DNA of 64,000 nt from positions 434,001-498,000 of the forward strand of contig JAKLMB010000022.1 of NCBI GenBank assembly GCA_022813625.1. Direction: 5' to 3'. Source of the DNA: Aaosphaeria pasadenensis (lineage: Eukaryota; Ascomycota; Dothideomycetes; Pleosporales). A program made the position numbers and the translations under genes. A model generated the notes under the pieces. The model ran no database searches. It was not told the origin of the DNA and was given only the letters and a program-made list of their open reading frames with translations. Positions 11,001 to 21,665 of this stretch are shown here, piece by piece (the first letter of the stretch is position 1; the number at the start of each line of letters is the position of its first letter).

Positions 11001-12784
11001 TTGACTGCAGGGTGGTTCTGAAACGTGACGAATTGCATAGGTATTTCGTCGTGGGATGGATTGGATGGGAAAGGTGGGCGTAGATGTCACCGACTCTACT
11101 TGGCGGTAATTTCTTCTGTATAATTTCTGTAGTCTTGTACATATGTGGTTGTGAGGCACTGTACATACACCGTAAGATTATATAACTCAAGTCCTTGATG
11201 ACTGCCATTCAGGAGGCACGTTTACGCCCATGTCTACATAATTCTTCACACCGCCAAAACATATTTCCCAAACAAGCAAGCTAATTACACATGCGAGGCC
11301 CAGCATAGAGGGCAAAAGGTACCAATAGTGAATCCTTCGCGAAATGCACATCCTCTTCCCTATTCAGGAACCCTCTTCACGAGCCGTAAGCTAGCGCTCG
11401 TACGCAGTGTTCTACGATGGAGCCTTGAGGCTTTGCGCTTCTCGCTGAATGCGCGGCTGTCTTATCGCCTCATCTGGTTCCTGGTATGTCCGTCCGTCCG
11501 TCTAGACGTACGTAGACACCTTGTGTCGCGATGACGAGAGCTTCCCTTCGCCCTCGTCTTCAAGATCACAAGGCTTGATATCCGCCTCGAAGCTAGCCAG
11601 CCTCAAGGACTGCCACGAAACGGGCGTCCACGCGGCGTAATCGAGAGACACCGACATTGACGCCGTCAATTCACTCATCCATACTCGACAATTAAGAATC
11701 GCAGTGTGGAATTGTATAACTGAGCCTCAATTCCATAGCATAGCCCGTTTCAATCCTGTAATCCCCTTGATGTCCGTCTCAAAGCTAGAGACATCAGGGC
11801 TGACGCCAGCGGCGAGATGATTGAGCCTCGTGATACCCCCCGTCCCTCATGATTTGCTTGAAAGATTGTTACGAATATCAAAGACGTCACATACCATGAG
11901 GCAACTAGATTATCTTTGCCGAGCGGAGTGCCGTGGTTGAGGAGGTTGGGTTTGAGAATGTGTGGCGTGTGGCGGTGCAGAGAGATGTGGCGCAGACGCA
12001 GGCGCCCGCGTTTTGTGTATGATGTATGGCGTTTCGGGGGGTCCGGTGAATTTTTTGCCGCGCCGAGGTTGATTGGGAGAGTTTGAAGCTTAGGATTTTC
12101 AGGTGCTTTGTTCGCATTTTTGCACATGATGGGTTTCTGATGTGTTAGAGGGTTCTATGAGGCCAAGTCGTGGACCGGTGTCCGCTGATTTCAGCTAATG
12201 TCTCATGAGCTGATGAACGACAACCGTAAACTACTGGTGGTAAGGGGTTAGGAATGAACTTGACTGAAAATGATAGATGCCTTGCGTGCTGACTATGGTA
12301 GGCAATTGTCAGAAAGTCAAGTATTAGGCTCTGAGATTATAGCAAACGCTGTACGAGGTCGACTCTCAAATTATGGTGGTTCATATTTCAACCATCGTTT
12401 TCCTATAATTCACCAGTACCCAGATATGCCGCCAGGAAGCAGTTATAAAATAACCAATCTCTCATAGTCGTAGCAGAGAAACAGACAGACCTGTACTTCG
12501 AAGTCAAGTTGGGCCAGTTGTACGCGGGTCTAGCGAATGTCCGCTAATCTCAATATATTCTAGATTGATAGAATAATGCACACCGAGACGCACATTTATC
12601 CAAACAAAGGACAATTGCGTTCTGGCCGGCCCTTGAGCCCCACCGCACACTTTTGAATCCCCGTGTCCGGATTCTGTGCATCTACGTCCTTGATCTTTTT
12701 GTCTTTGAATGTAAATGATTTAACTTCACAGATTAGTCATCTACGAATAGAACTGATCCTTTGATCGTTTCTTCTTCATTCACT
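5064..12784. other. Long stretch without a supportable protein gene
   Basis: The first part is the leader and promoter of the Ca2+-ATPase. Beyond that I find only open frames under about 215 codons with no recognisable domain, no convincing intron-linked exon series and much overlap between strands. It holds exact copies of the 9-mer TACGGAGTA (either strand) at 6846-6854 and 9483-9491, and a diverged 23-bp duplicate at 11574-11596 and 11766-11788. Lineage-specific genes or non-coding RNAs cannot be excluded without transcript data. Confidence 0.5.
5413..5421 (-). promoter_or_regulatory. Candidate calcineurin-dependent response element upstream of the Ca2+-ATPase
   Basis: The minus strand reads GTGGCTGTG, about 350 bp upstream of the ATPase start codon. 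As I recall it, the Crz1/CrzA site reported for Aspergillus is G[T/G]GGC[T/A]G[T/G]G, and this 9-mer fits. PMC1-family genes are established targets of calcineurin-Crz1 in yeasts and moulds. A single short match can arise by chance, so this is a lead only. Confidence 0.35.
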
Positions 12785-12869
12785 GGCCGCATGGCGCAAC
12801 GGTAGCGCGTCAGATTCCAGTATCCTTGGAGATTCCTGAAGGCTTCCTGTTCGAATCAGGATGTGGTCA
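12785..12869 (+). tRNA. tRNA-Trp(CCA): tRNA-Trp (anticodon CCA) with a ~13-nt intron
   Basis: The 5' acceptor strand GGCCGCA pairs with TGTGGTC (two G-T wobbles), with discriminator A at 12869. The D-arm is GCGC/GCGC closing a loop AACGGTA, a close match to eukaryotic tRNA-Trp. The T-arm is TCCTG/CAGGA around TTCGAAT. The anticodon CCA is at 12817-12819, followed by G37 and an intron of about 13 nt whose TGGA can pair with UCCA of the anticodon loop, as is usual for nuclear pre-tRNAs. Without the intron the tRNA is 72 nt. A run of T immediately after it (12870-12876) serves as the Pol III terminator. The pair 31-39 at the loop end of the anticodon stem appears to be A-C. Confidence 0.92.
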
Positions 12870-12876
12870 TTTTTTT
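12870..12876 (+). terminator. Pol III oligo-T terminator of tRNA-Trp
   Basis: Seven consecutive T residues begin directly after the discriminator base of the tRNA. This is the standard RNA polymerase III termination signal. Confidence 0.8.
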
Positions 12877-13314
12877 GCCAATTCTTTTGGACGATGTGAA
12901 TGAATCGGGGGTAGTGGGTTGAAGTGGAAGGGGTGCGGGTAATTGGTGAATTAGACGTGACGATACGAGGCCCAGAGTGGGAACCATGTGGGGATCGATT
13001 CATTGTCTGGACAAACTAGTACCAAGACGACCTTGCAGTAAAAAATGGAGTATGGTTGAATATTGCATTCCTTTGTTTTCCTATTCGATCAGCACCGACA
13101 TGAGACAAATTCGCTCATGGTAAATAGTCTGTCTGTACACTGTTACAAGTGCTAACATGCGTGCACTGCCTTCCCGCAGGAAGCCGTTGTCACTTTTTTA
13201 TTTCCCCACAACAATAACGCATTTCGCATGGATTCCACAACCGGGTACGAAATCGATAATGCATTGCGTCTTCTAGAGACCCATTGGCCAAATAGTCTCT
13301 AGGGTCGATCCACT
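12877..13314. other. Spacer between tRNA-Trp and MFS gene
   Basis: I see no gene or repeat here. It probably contains the 3' UTR of the minus-strand MFS gene. Confidence 0.5.
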
Positions 13315-15438
13315 TTATTCCTCGTCACCACTTGACGTGTTCGTGTTCTGCGCTTGGTGTGATTGTCTCTCCTCCGCCTCCTTGTTCTTAAGATTTGGAA
13401 GGCGAACGGGGATTAACAGCGCATTGACTATCACGAAAACAGCAATGGCCGAGATGAATGTAATCTTCAGACTTCGCGAGTATGCATCGATGACTAGTAG
13501 GATTCATGCCATTAGTTTTGGGGGCTGTGTACTAGATAGGGAGGGCAGAACATGTGTGAGGAACGAAGGGTTTGTGTTTCTTCTTGGAACGTACCTTGGC
13601 TTTGTGTCTTGGGTTCAAGGGCGATAATAGAGCGGACCGATTGTCGTACACGGAGTATGATCTGCATGAAAAAATGCTGTTAGAGATGAATGCTGCGGTG
13701 AGATCGAAAATGAAAAATCCAAGGTAGTACGTACCTCGTCCTTGTCGGGGCCGGTGACGAGGTCGTGAAGATAGGCTGTCAAGGCATTTTGGAGAATCAG
13801 GCTGCTTAGTGAAACGCCCATCACGATACCCAGGCTTCGCCAAAGAATCAGAGTACTCGTCATGACTGCCTGATCGGCTTGCGTGCTCGTCGCGAGGACG
13901 GCGATGGAGGATGCTGGAAAGGAGAGTCCCTGTCCAATACTCGGTGGGAAGAGGAAGAGGGTAGCTGCCCATTCTGGTATGCCATCCCACATTACGGACA
14001 TACAGATTCCTCCCAACAGCATGCCCAACGAACCGACAACGATGAGCCATTGTGTCTTGCCGGTTGCTGTCATGATGAACCCAGCAGACACTCCACAGAT
14101 TGTCAAACCTACTGACGGACCAGCAAGACGAAATCCAGATAGAGAGGCGGACTCGAGCTTGACGGCTTGGAAGTACAGAGGTGCGTTGAAGATGATTGTG
14201 TTTATGCCAACTTGTGCGAAGAAATTGTTGAAGACCAAGTTGCCTCGCGGCTTGCTGAAAAGCATGGCCAGAGGCATGACAGGTCTCGAAGCCTTCGATT
14301 CGGCATAAATGAGAACTCCACCTGCAAGGATGGCAAGAACGATGGCTGTGATTACGAGAGGATGTTTCCAAGGATAGACATTTCCACCCAGATTAAGACC
14401 CAAGATCAAAAACGCAACTGAGCTTGTTAGAAGAAAAGATCCAGCGAAGTCAAAGTCCTTCAATGCCTCCCGCAAGCCTTTTCCAGAACGCTTCGCCAGC
14501 TGTGGGCCGAGATTCGACGGTGTAGTGAACACAGCATTCAGGAAGATAACAAGCAGCAGGGGAATTTGAAGAGCAAAGGTCATACGCCATCCCAGTTTAT
14601 CGCAAAGGAAACCTCCAAAGGCGGCACCTGCAGCAGATCCGCCGCCGTAGAATAAGTTGATATAAGCTTGGTAAGTGCCTCGAACTTGAATGCTGACCAA
14701 GTCGTTCGTCATAATATTCCCTTAGAATCTGTTAATCCAAAGCATAACGAGAGTCAACTTCTGAACCTACCCATCGCCAGGACTCCCGCAGCACCGAAAC
14801 CACAAAATGCTCTTGCGGCAATGAAACTTCCAATGCTTTGCGCCAAAGCACACCAAGCGGTCGTTGCTGCTAGCCATGCAATTCCCATGAGATACAGTGG
14901 ACGGCGACCAATGGTATCCGAGACGCGGCCGAAAAGTGGTTGGAGAGATGTCGAGGTGAGTAGAAACGAAGTAGATAACCATGAAGCCGAATTAGAGGCA
15001 TTGAAATAGGAAGTAATGACTGGATGACTTGATGCCATCAGAGTAGAGTCGAACATGGCCACCTATTAAGGAATTAGTAGCACTCATCGACCAATATAAA
15101 CTACTCACCAGGTAACCCAGCAAGATGCCTCCGAAAATGAATCGAAATTTGGTTCTTGATAGATTCGCGATTAATCCATTCTCCCCAAACTCTGCGACGA
15201 ATTCGGGTTCAGGTCGACCACTTGCGTCTTCGTCTGGCGCAAGCCAATGGCTATGTGAGTAACTCCGTGTCCTCCCACCGTCCGGAAAGACCCCTGGTTG
15301 AAGAGCTCCTTGACTGTGAGATTCTACTGTTTGTATCGCGTTCTCCTCAATGGCAGAGCCATCTAACCGCTCGGGATCGGAGTGCAATAGCGGCGTCCTC
15401 TCCGATGGCTGACTTCCATTGTTGCTTCTCTTCCCCAT
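13315..15438 (-). CDS. MFS transporter, 14-TM DHA2/vacuolar basic amino acid type
   Basis: Five exons on the minus strand: 15438-15109, 15062-14771, 14720-13735, 13661-13595, 13493-13315, giving 617 residues. All introns are GT..AG (46-101 nt) and keep frame. The soluble N-tail contains RTPLL, an acidic-dileucine-like sorting signal common in vacuolar transporters. The transmembrane part carries the MFS signature GRVSDTIGRR (about 154-163) between TM2 and TM3, a conserved RGTYQA motif near TM4-5, and a further series of hydrophobic segments consistent with 14 helices. The C-tail is hydrophilic (ends in SSGDEE). By family it is a proton-coupled exporter or vacuolar importer; close relatives include Vba-type basic amino acid permeases and drug exporters. 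Substrate cannot be told from sequence. No biosynthetic cluster surrounds it. Confidence 0.88.
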
Positions 15439-16230
15439 TTTATCTCGTTAACGTACGCCGTACTCAGAAAGAACTGGGAAAAAAGATCAAAGTTCATGTT
15501 GAAAAGATGACAAAGATGACGGGATAGCTGCCGTGACTCGCCTCAGCATGCCGACTGTTCTAGCCGTATTAGGCTAGCCGTATCCCCTACTGTATGATTG
15601 CATCTCCATTGTTACACGGATTTATCGCTACGAATTCGATTGTTTTTTCTTTTTGCGGGGGTCGCTGCAGCTGGTGAAATGGTGATACCGCAATTTCGAG
15701 TTGTTGAGTCAAAAATTGCTGCTGTGCACTTAGATTCGAAAGCCACGATAGCAAAATCCACCGAAAATGGTACCAATCAACGATAGATACCGAAGATAAA
15801 TACGCCCCTGATACGACATTGTAGCAACGCTTGACAACAAATGCTCGGAGTCCCGTAACAATATGCAAGGAGAAACTCGTATGGGATTGGTATGATTGAT
15901 GACTGAATGCTTCGTCAAGACCATCACTTACTTGAACAACGTAAATTTGAAGAATAGAGAGAGCGTCGGTATTAAGTAGATAACTAAGAATTGATCGAAT
16001 ATGAACCCTTTTATGAAAGCTGTTTCGCCTATCTTGACTTCGTATAACATGCAGAAAACACACAGAGTCAGTGTATGCGGGGGTACATTTATAGCGCGAC
16101 TTTGCGCGCTTCTGAAACCTGCATCCTCTCCTCTTCAACGCGCATCGGAATCTACTTATACTGTGAATTTCCACAGGGGGACTCTCAATCAGAGGACTTT
16201 CTACCCACCTCGCCGCTCAAAATCCTCATC
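15439..16230. other. Divergent promoter region, MFS transporter / F-box gene
   Basis: The spacer lies between two divergent start codons. An open frame continuing the F-box gene reaches upstream to 16075, but its translation shows no conserved feature and the F-box begins directly after the ATG at 16231. I therefore treat this as leader and promoter. Confidence 0.5.
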
Positions 16231-18018
16231 ATGTCTTTTCTTCAACTCAGCCCAGAACTTGTTCTAGAAATTGCACAATACCTGGGACAGGTCGATTTAC
16301 TCAATGTGTCGCTGGTCTGTAAGGGTCTACGCGAAACGACGAAATCATCACTCCACCGAGAATATAACAATGTCCATATCATGGGAAATTCATTTGTCGA
16401 TGTTATCAACAGAATCATAGATGGCGAAATTGATGGGAGATCCATCAAAACCGTACGCTTGCGACCTTGGTATTCCCTGTCATGGCTTCTCCACGAGGAT
16501 CCAGATGACCGTCGACGACGAGAACGCATGATGACGAAAGACCAATACCAGAAACTCACAGAATGTGCAAAGGCCCAAGGATTGATCACTGACATCCTGC
16601 GCTTTAAAGAAAGAAGCCCTATACTGAAAATAATGAAAGATTTCGAAGGAATGTTGTCGAGGTCGGACGAATTGGTTTTGCCTCCAAATGTTTACGACGA
16701 CGATATGGAGGACGGGGATGTGCCGTTCGATCGCAGGTTCTGTGATCACATTCGACTAGGACTAGAAGACGCCTTGATCATTCTTCTCTTATCGCTCTCG
16801 CCAAATCTACAAGCTATCAGGCTCGATGGGGTGTCCCCAGATCCCCTTTCTTTGGGCTGGGATCTAGATGGCTTCGACTTTCCTGAACTGCGTAGACTGA
16901 CTGTTTCGGGTGTCAGTGGCCTAAACCCCTTCCATATTGCTACCTTGGAACGCCAACTGCAGAGCAAAAAGCTGCAGACACTCGAAATGAACGTGGCATC
17001 GTGCAGCGTGGTGGACGGACCCATTATACCTCTGTATCTACCCCCTCGATCGTTGTTCCTGAGTACAATCCGATTGGAGTTCAGCGCAATCCCATATCCC
17101 GATATGGAGACCTTGCTCAGAGCCTGTTGCGCTTTGAAGTCATTCTTCATGTCCTTGGGTCGCAAGCTTGTGTGCTTCGAGTGTGTGAACCCAGCACAGC
17201 TTGTCGGATCCTTAAGGCGTCACAGGAAAACCTTGGAATATTTCGGACTCCAACAATATCAAAGCGACCACCCGGGCATGCCAGTAGATATCCCATCCCT
17301 GGCTGAATTCACGGCGCTGAAGAAAATTGAAGTGGAGGCAGATGACTTCAAGTTCGTCGAAGCAAATGAGAGCAACTACGACTACCCGGACGAAAAGAAA
17401 TTTCGCAATGTACTACCGCCTTCTCTGGAGCATTTGGACATACTTTTCAGGGCAGGATGCGACGGAGTCTCGCTCGCCGATTTTCAAGACTTTTTAACCG
17501 TTCGCGAGAAAACATGTCCGGCTCTGAAAAGTATCCGGATCGTCACTGCCAAACCGAACAAGGTCCGGCGACGTAAGGCTATACCAGACAAGCTTACAGA
17601 ATCGCTGCAGGTGGAATATGTTGAAATCGATTCGTTCATACGTGGTGAGAGTTGTTTCGTAGATGCCGGAGGCCGCTTTGACACACCTCAAAAGGAGACT
17701 CGATGGAATGGCACGCAATATGTTCAGGTACCTGTGGACTTTGCTCGAAGATTCGAAATGGAGAAAGCCATTAGAGATGGTTATGATGGTCTCAGTGATG
17801 ATTCCTCTGAGTACGAACGTAATTTCGAGTGGGGATCTTGGGAGGAAAGCGGAGTCGATGACGACGATGAGGAGGATGAAGATGACCAACATGGAGGAGT
17901 AGAAGCAGATGGAGACGATGACATCGATGATGATGAAGACGATGACATCGATGATGATGAAGACGAAAATTATCACAGATGGTCGTCACCTGATGATAGC
18001 TCAGGCGATGGTCATTGA
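16231..18018 (+). CDS. F-box protein with acidic repeat tail
   Basis: A 595-residue protein from one exon. The start at 16231 was chosen because the F-box begins at once (LQLSPELVLEIAQYLGQVDL, residues 4-23, continuing to about 45); the open frame upstream to 16075 adds no conserved sequence. F-box proteins bind Skp1 and bring substrates to SCF ubiquitin ligases. The middle (about 200-430) shows leucine-spaced stretches like degenerate leucine-rich repeats, as in many fungal F-box proteins with unknown substrates. The C-terminus (about 535-595) is extremely acidic, with a perfect duplicate of a 24-bp unit coding DDDIDDDE. No orthologue name can be assigned. It is divergent from the MFS gene and in tandem with the apyrase gene downstream. 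Confidence 0.85.
   Translation: MSFLQLSPELVLEIAQYLGQVDLLNVSLVCKGLRETTKSSLHREYNNVHIMGNSFVDVINRIIDGEIDGRSIKTVRLRPWYSLSWLLHEDPDDRRRRERMMTKDQYQKLTECAKAQGLITDILRFKERSPILKIMKDFEGMLSRSDELVLPPNVYDDDMEDGDVPFDRRFCDHIRLGLEDALIILLLSLSPNLQAIRLDGVSPDPLSLGWDLDGFDFPELRRLTVSGVSGLNPFHIATLERQLQSKKLQTLEMNVASCSVVDGPIIPLYLPPRSLFLSTIRLEFSAIPYPDMETLLRACCALKSFFMSLGRKLVCFECVNPAQLVGSLRRHRKTLEYFGLQQYQSDHPGMPVDIPSLAEFTALKKIEVEADDFKFVEANESNYDYPDEKKFRNVLPPSLEHLDILFRAGCDGVSLADFQDFLTVREKTCPALKSIRIVTAKPNKVRRRKAIPDKLTESLQVEYVEIDSFIRGESCFVDAGGRFDTPQKETRWNGTQYVQVPVDFARRFEMEKAIRDGYDGLSDDSSEYERNFEWGSWEESGVDDDDEEDEDDQHGGVEADGDDDIDDDEDDDIDDDEDENYHRWSSPDDSSGDGH
17915..17965 (+). repeat. Perfect 24-bp tandem duplication in the acidic tail
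   Basis: Two adjacent identical 24-bp units (gacgatgacatcgatgatga plus tgaa) lie in frame and add eight acidic residues per copy. Such in-frame repeats often vary in copy number between strains. Confidence 0.8.
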
Positions 18019-18995
18019 AGGATTTTAAGACTTTCCTGATGATGGTCTCAATGGTACCGAATGCTAGATCTTCTCTATCAAATCGTTTAGAGTGCTATGT
18101 ATAGAGGGTTGGCACGTCGGGTTGGCCCCATGCTAGTATTTTATGCCTACAATAGTGCCTTAGCAAGGTTTATCGCAAGCAGTTAAGATTGTTTACTGGC
18201 TACAGTACATTCTTAAGTAGACACTTTAGGTATAGAAGATACATGAAGTTAGCAGGTAGCGATGTGCCAACCCTCTGTAGCTCCAGTTCCTGTATCCATC
18301 GCCGTTGGTACATGGCCTATGGGAAAACCGGCACCCACTCCTCTTTATGGCATAACAAGTTTATTTGGAACACGTGGAGAGACTTTCCTCATGTGCATGG
18401 AGGACTAGCTACGAGGTAGCGGATGACTAGATGTTTCTATTTAAAACGTATAGAACATATGATGGCGAGATGGCTCAGACGATTATTCTATTTAAGGAAA
18501 TCCGGGGTTTAGTATGGCTTCAACTCTCTAGGAATGATGATTGCTCGTATTACAAGCAAAGACCTGTCCAATAATGAACTATGTGTCGCAGCAATAATGT
18601 GCATGAACAGTATTTGATCGTAGTTAGGTTTCAAGTATTGGCAAATTAAGACGACAGCGATGAGGGGAGTAGAGCACAGTTTCCCAGAAGCGACGATGGT
18701 TGGTGGGCATTTCGTTAGCGGACAATTGGCATGATCAACATTGGGTGACGCGGACCGGAGACTGGGTTGTTTCGAGAAGTGGCCAATCCAAAAGCGGCGA
18801 GTCCAATCTTCATGTGCGACTCTCTATCTAACTTATCAGCTCCCCAACACAACTTCGCCTTTCCTCGTTCACTATCCCTTCTTCTATTTCTTCTACCCCT
18901 TGCGTCGCCTCACGTTAAATCACATATTTCGCTTAGTACTCGACAGCTTTCGCTGCATGCCTCATCTTTCGTAGCCTCAGGCATCGCCCTCTCCA
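18019..18995. other. Spacer between F-box gene and apyrase gene
   Basis: This is the F-box 3' UTR followed by the promoter and leader of the apyrase gene, including a pyrimidine-rich stretch at about 18830-18900. I see no coding signal. Confidence 0.5.
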
Positions 18996-21255
18996 ATGGG
19001 AAAGTGTACGCAATCACCTTCACGCTCGCGCAAACTCGTATTTCAGGCGCTATACTGACAATCGCTGTTTTACAGGGAGATATGGTGTCATCTTGGATGC
19101 TGGGTCCTCTGTATGTCCCACCTGACGACAGTTTTCTCGAATCGCAAGCCAAATACTGACAAGAAGTTTAGGGGACACGGGTCCATATTTATCGATGGCT
19201 GAACAGCGACAAAGCCCGCTCCAAAGCGAGCGAAGAGGAGCTTCAAAGCTTACCCGAAATCGAAACCGATAAGAAGTGGACGAAGAAAATACATCCTGGT
19301 GCGCAAACTTTGTTGGAGGTGGATAGCGAGCAAGACCTGACTCTGGAATAGGCATATCTACATTCGGCGAGACCCCCCATAATGTTGGTCCGGACCATCT
19401 CGATGAGCTGCTTAGCCATGCGCTTAAATACGTACCGCTGGAAGAGGTTCCGAATACACCTTTGTTCCTACTTGCGACAGCGGGAATGCGCATACTTCCC
19501 CCAGGCCAGAGGAAGGCCGTTCTACAGGAAGTGTGCGATTTCGCAAAGCAAACCACGAAGTTCCAGCTTCCAGATTGCAATCTACACGTTCAGGTCATAC
19601 CCGGTGAAACAGAGGGTCTATATGGGTGGATAGCGGCCAATTATCTTCTGGGCGGTTTCGATTCCCCCAAGGACCACGATCACGGGAAGGGACATCATAC
19701 ATATGGATTTCTTGATATGGGAGGAGCATCGGCTCAGATTGCGTTTGCTCCAAACGCCACAGAAGCGAAGAAACATGCAGACGATTTGACGTTGCTGCGA
19801 TTACGAACAGTGGGGGGAACCGCACTCGAATACAGAGTCTTCGTGACTACATGGTTAGGATTCGGCGTCAATCAGGCAAGACAACGATATGTCACGGCAC
19901 TCCTGGAATCTAGCACAACCACCAAGGAATTCCCGGATCCTTGTTTACCCTCTGGGTTGCGAGTTACAAAGGATGGCAAACCTATCGATTCCGACGAAAA
20001 GCAAGAAGACGACCGAGAACTTGTTGGAACTGGCAAATTCTCGGAATGTTTGCACCAAACGTACCCCTTGTTAGAGAAAGAGAAGGAATGCCTTGATGAG
20101 CCGTGCCTACTGAATGGACAACATGTACCAGCTATAGATTTCGATGTAAACCATTTCGTTGGTGTTTCGGAATACTGGCATACAACACACGAAATATTCG
20201 AGATGGGTCACAAAGACAAAGCCTATGATTTCAAGACCTACCAAGAGCGAGTGGAGGAGTTCTGCAGCCGGAGCTGGAAGGACATTGAAAAAGGCATCTC
20301 CAAAAAGAAGTGGGGAAAGAAGGTCGACGAAACAACTGCCTTGGAAGTGTGTTTCAAGGCTTCATGGCTTATCAATGTGCTCCACGACGGCATTGGTGTT
20401 CCACGCGTAGGTCTCGAGGAGCTTCAAGGCGACCAAAATACAACCAAGGCTGTTATTGATGGAGCTAAAGAGAAGGGGTTCCTCAATCCCTTCCAGGCTG
20501 TCAATAAGATCAATGACGTTGAAGTGAGTTGGACGCTGGGCAAGATGGTCCTGTATGCCGCAAGCGAGGTCCCACCTCCCTCAGAAAAAGATTTGGCAGT
20601 GGGATTCGGCAGCAACGAGGATGGCATTCCCGAAAATTTCCAGTACCCCGGCGGCGCATATCTTCCATACCTGGACACGGACGACGATCATCTTCTCGCA
20701 GACAACTCCCGAAGAATTCCGGGGCTCATAATATTTGTTCTCATTATTTTTGTGATCATATTTACTGCATGTGGACGAGAACGGAGACAGTCTGCAGGAA
20801 AGAAGTTGGGCCAGCTGTTCGGACGAGGTAGCGGTCGCCATGGCTCTTCACGGCGGCGGCGGGGTTTAGCAGGCAAGCTCTTTGGCTCCAGTGCACCATC
20901 ATATGAACGTGTTCTCGAAAGTGGAGAGGGCGCCGACGACTTCGAACTGGGATCAGTGGACTCAAATTCCGATCACGAACAGTCAGACTCGAGCGATGGA
21001 AGTCGACTGGGGCGCACGTCTGGATGGGCAACTCCGCAGATCAAAGCTAGCCAGGCCACACCAGGGACACCGGGCATGGATTCCGACAATATTGTAAGTC
21101 AGGGTGGAAACTTAGGGTTGGGTCCTCCCGCCTATGCCAATGCAATAGACAGAGGAGGGCTGATGAGTCGGACAGAAAGCAGAGAGAGACTAGCGAGAAG
21201 CCGACCTAGCTCTCCTGGCCGATTGAGGAGCGGAAGGACGAACCTGAGGGACTGA
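18996..21255 (+). CDS. YND1: Golgi apyrase, Ynd1-type nucleoside di/triphosphatase (GDA1/CD39 family)
   Basis: Four exons: 18996-19005, 19076-19110, 19172-19298, 19352-21255, giving 691 residues. The first exon codes only three codons plus one base, so the true start is easily missed; joined, it reads MGKWRYGVILDAGSSGTRVH, which places apyrase conserved region 1 (DAGSSGTR) near the N-terminus. ATAGMR lies near residue 100, GWIAANYLLG near 149-158 and LDMGGASAQ at 178-186. A hydrophobic segment at about 515-531 is followed by a basic, Ser-rich tail. This is the Ynd1 arrangement (catalytic domain first, C-terminal membrane anchor), not the Gda1 arrangement with an N-terminal anchor. By family it hydrolyses GDP/UDP left by Golgi glycosyltransferases and so supports sugar-nucleotide exchange. 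Yeast Ynd1 has its catalytic part in the lumen and a cytosolic tail. Confidence 0.92.
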
Positions 21256-21665
21256 TTTACACTCAACAATGTGATCAGTATCACAACGTCGGCTTCATGT
21301 TTATGTTATAGACGAAATTCGCTTCAATGGGTCATGAGTGTCTACAGGCAGACGGCGTCTTAGCTTGATATTGTGGGATGGAGTAACCATATACGGATCT
21401 TTAGGCCTGGGGCTTCGTCTATTCTAGCGTTGATATTACCTTTATACCTATATCTTTAACTTCTCCATATCATGAATCTGTACTATCAATTGACCAGAAC
21501 TGTGGTAATCAGAGTGTCCTTGGGTATTGGAATAATCTAAAAGAGTGTAACTTTAGACTTGCTCAGTGACGTCGTTTGTCAACACACCTATGTTGCTTAT
21601 CGATAAGGGTTTGGGGAACCAAATTTCTCGAACTCATTGCAACCCCACCATCGCGAACATTCACA
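21256..21665. other. Spacer between apyrase and ELP4
   Basis: AT-richer 3' UTR and promoter sequence. I see no gene. Confidence 0.5.

Noticed and set aside
13315..16230. Secondary-metabolite cluster around the MFS transporter
   Set aside because: No polyketide synthase, NRPS, terpene or tailoring enzyme gene lies next to it; the neighbours are a tRNA and an F-box gene.
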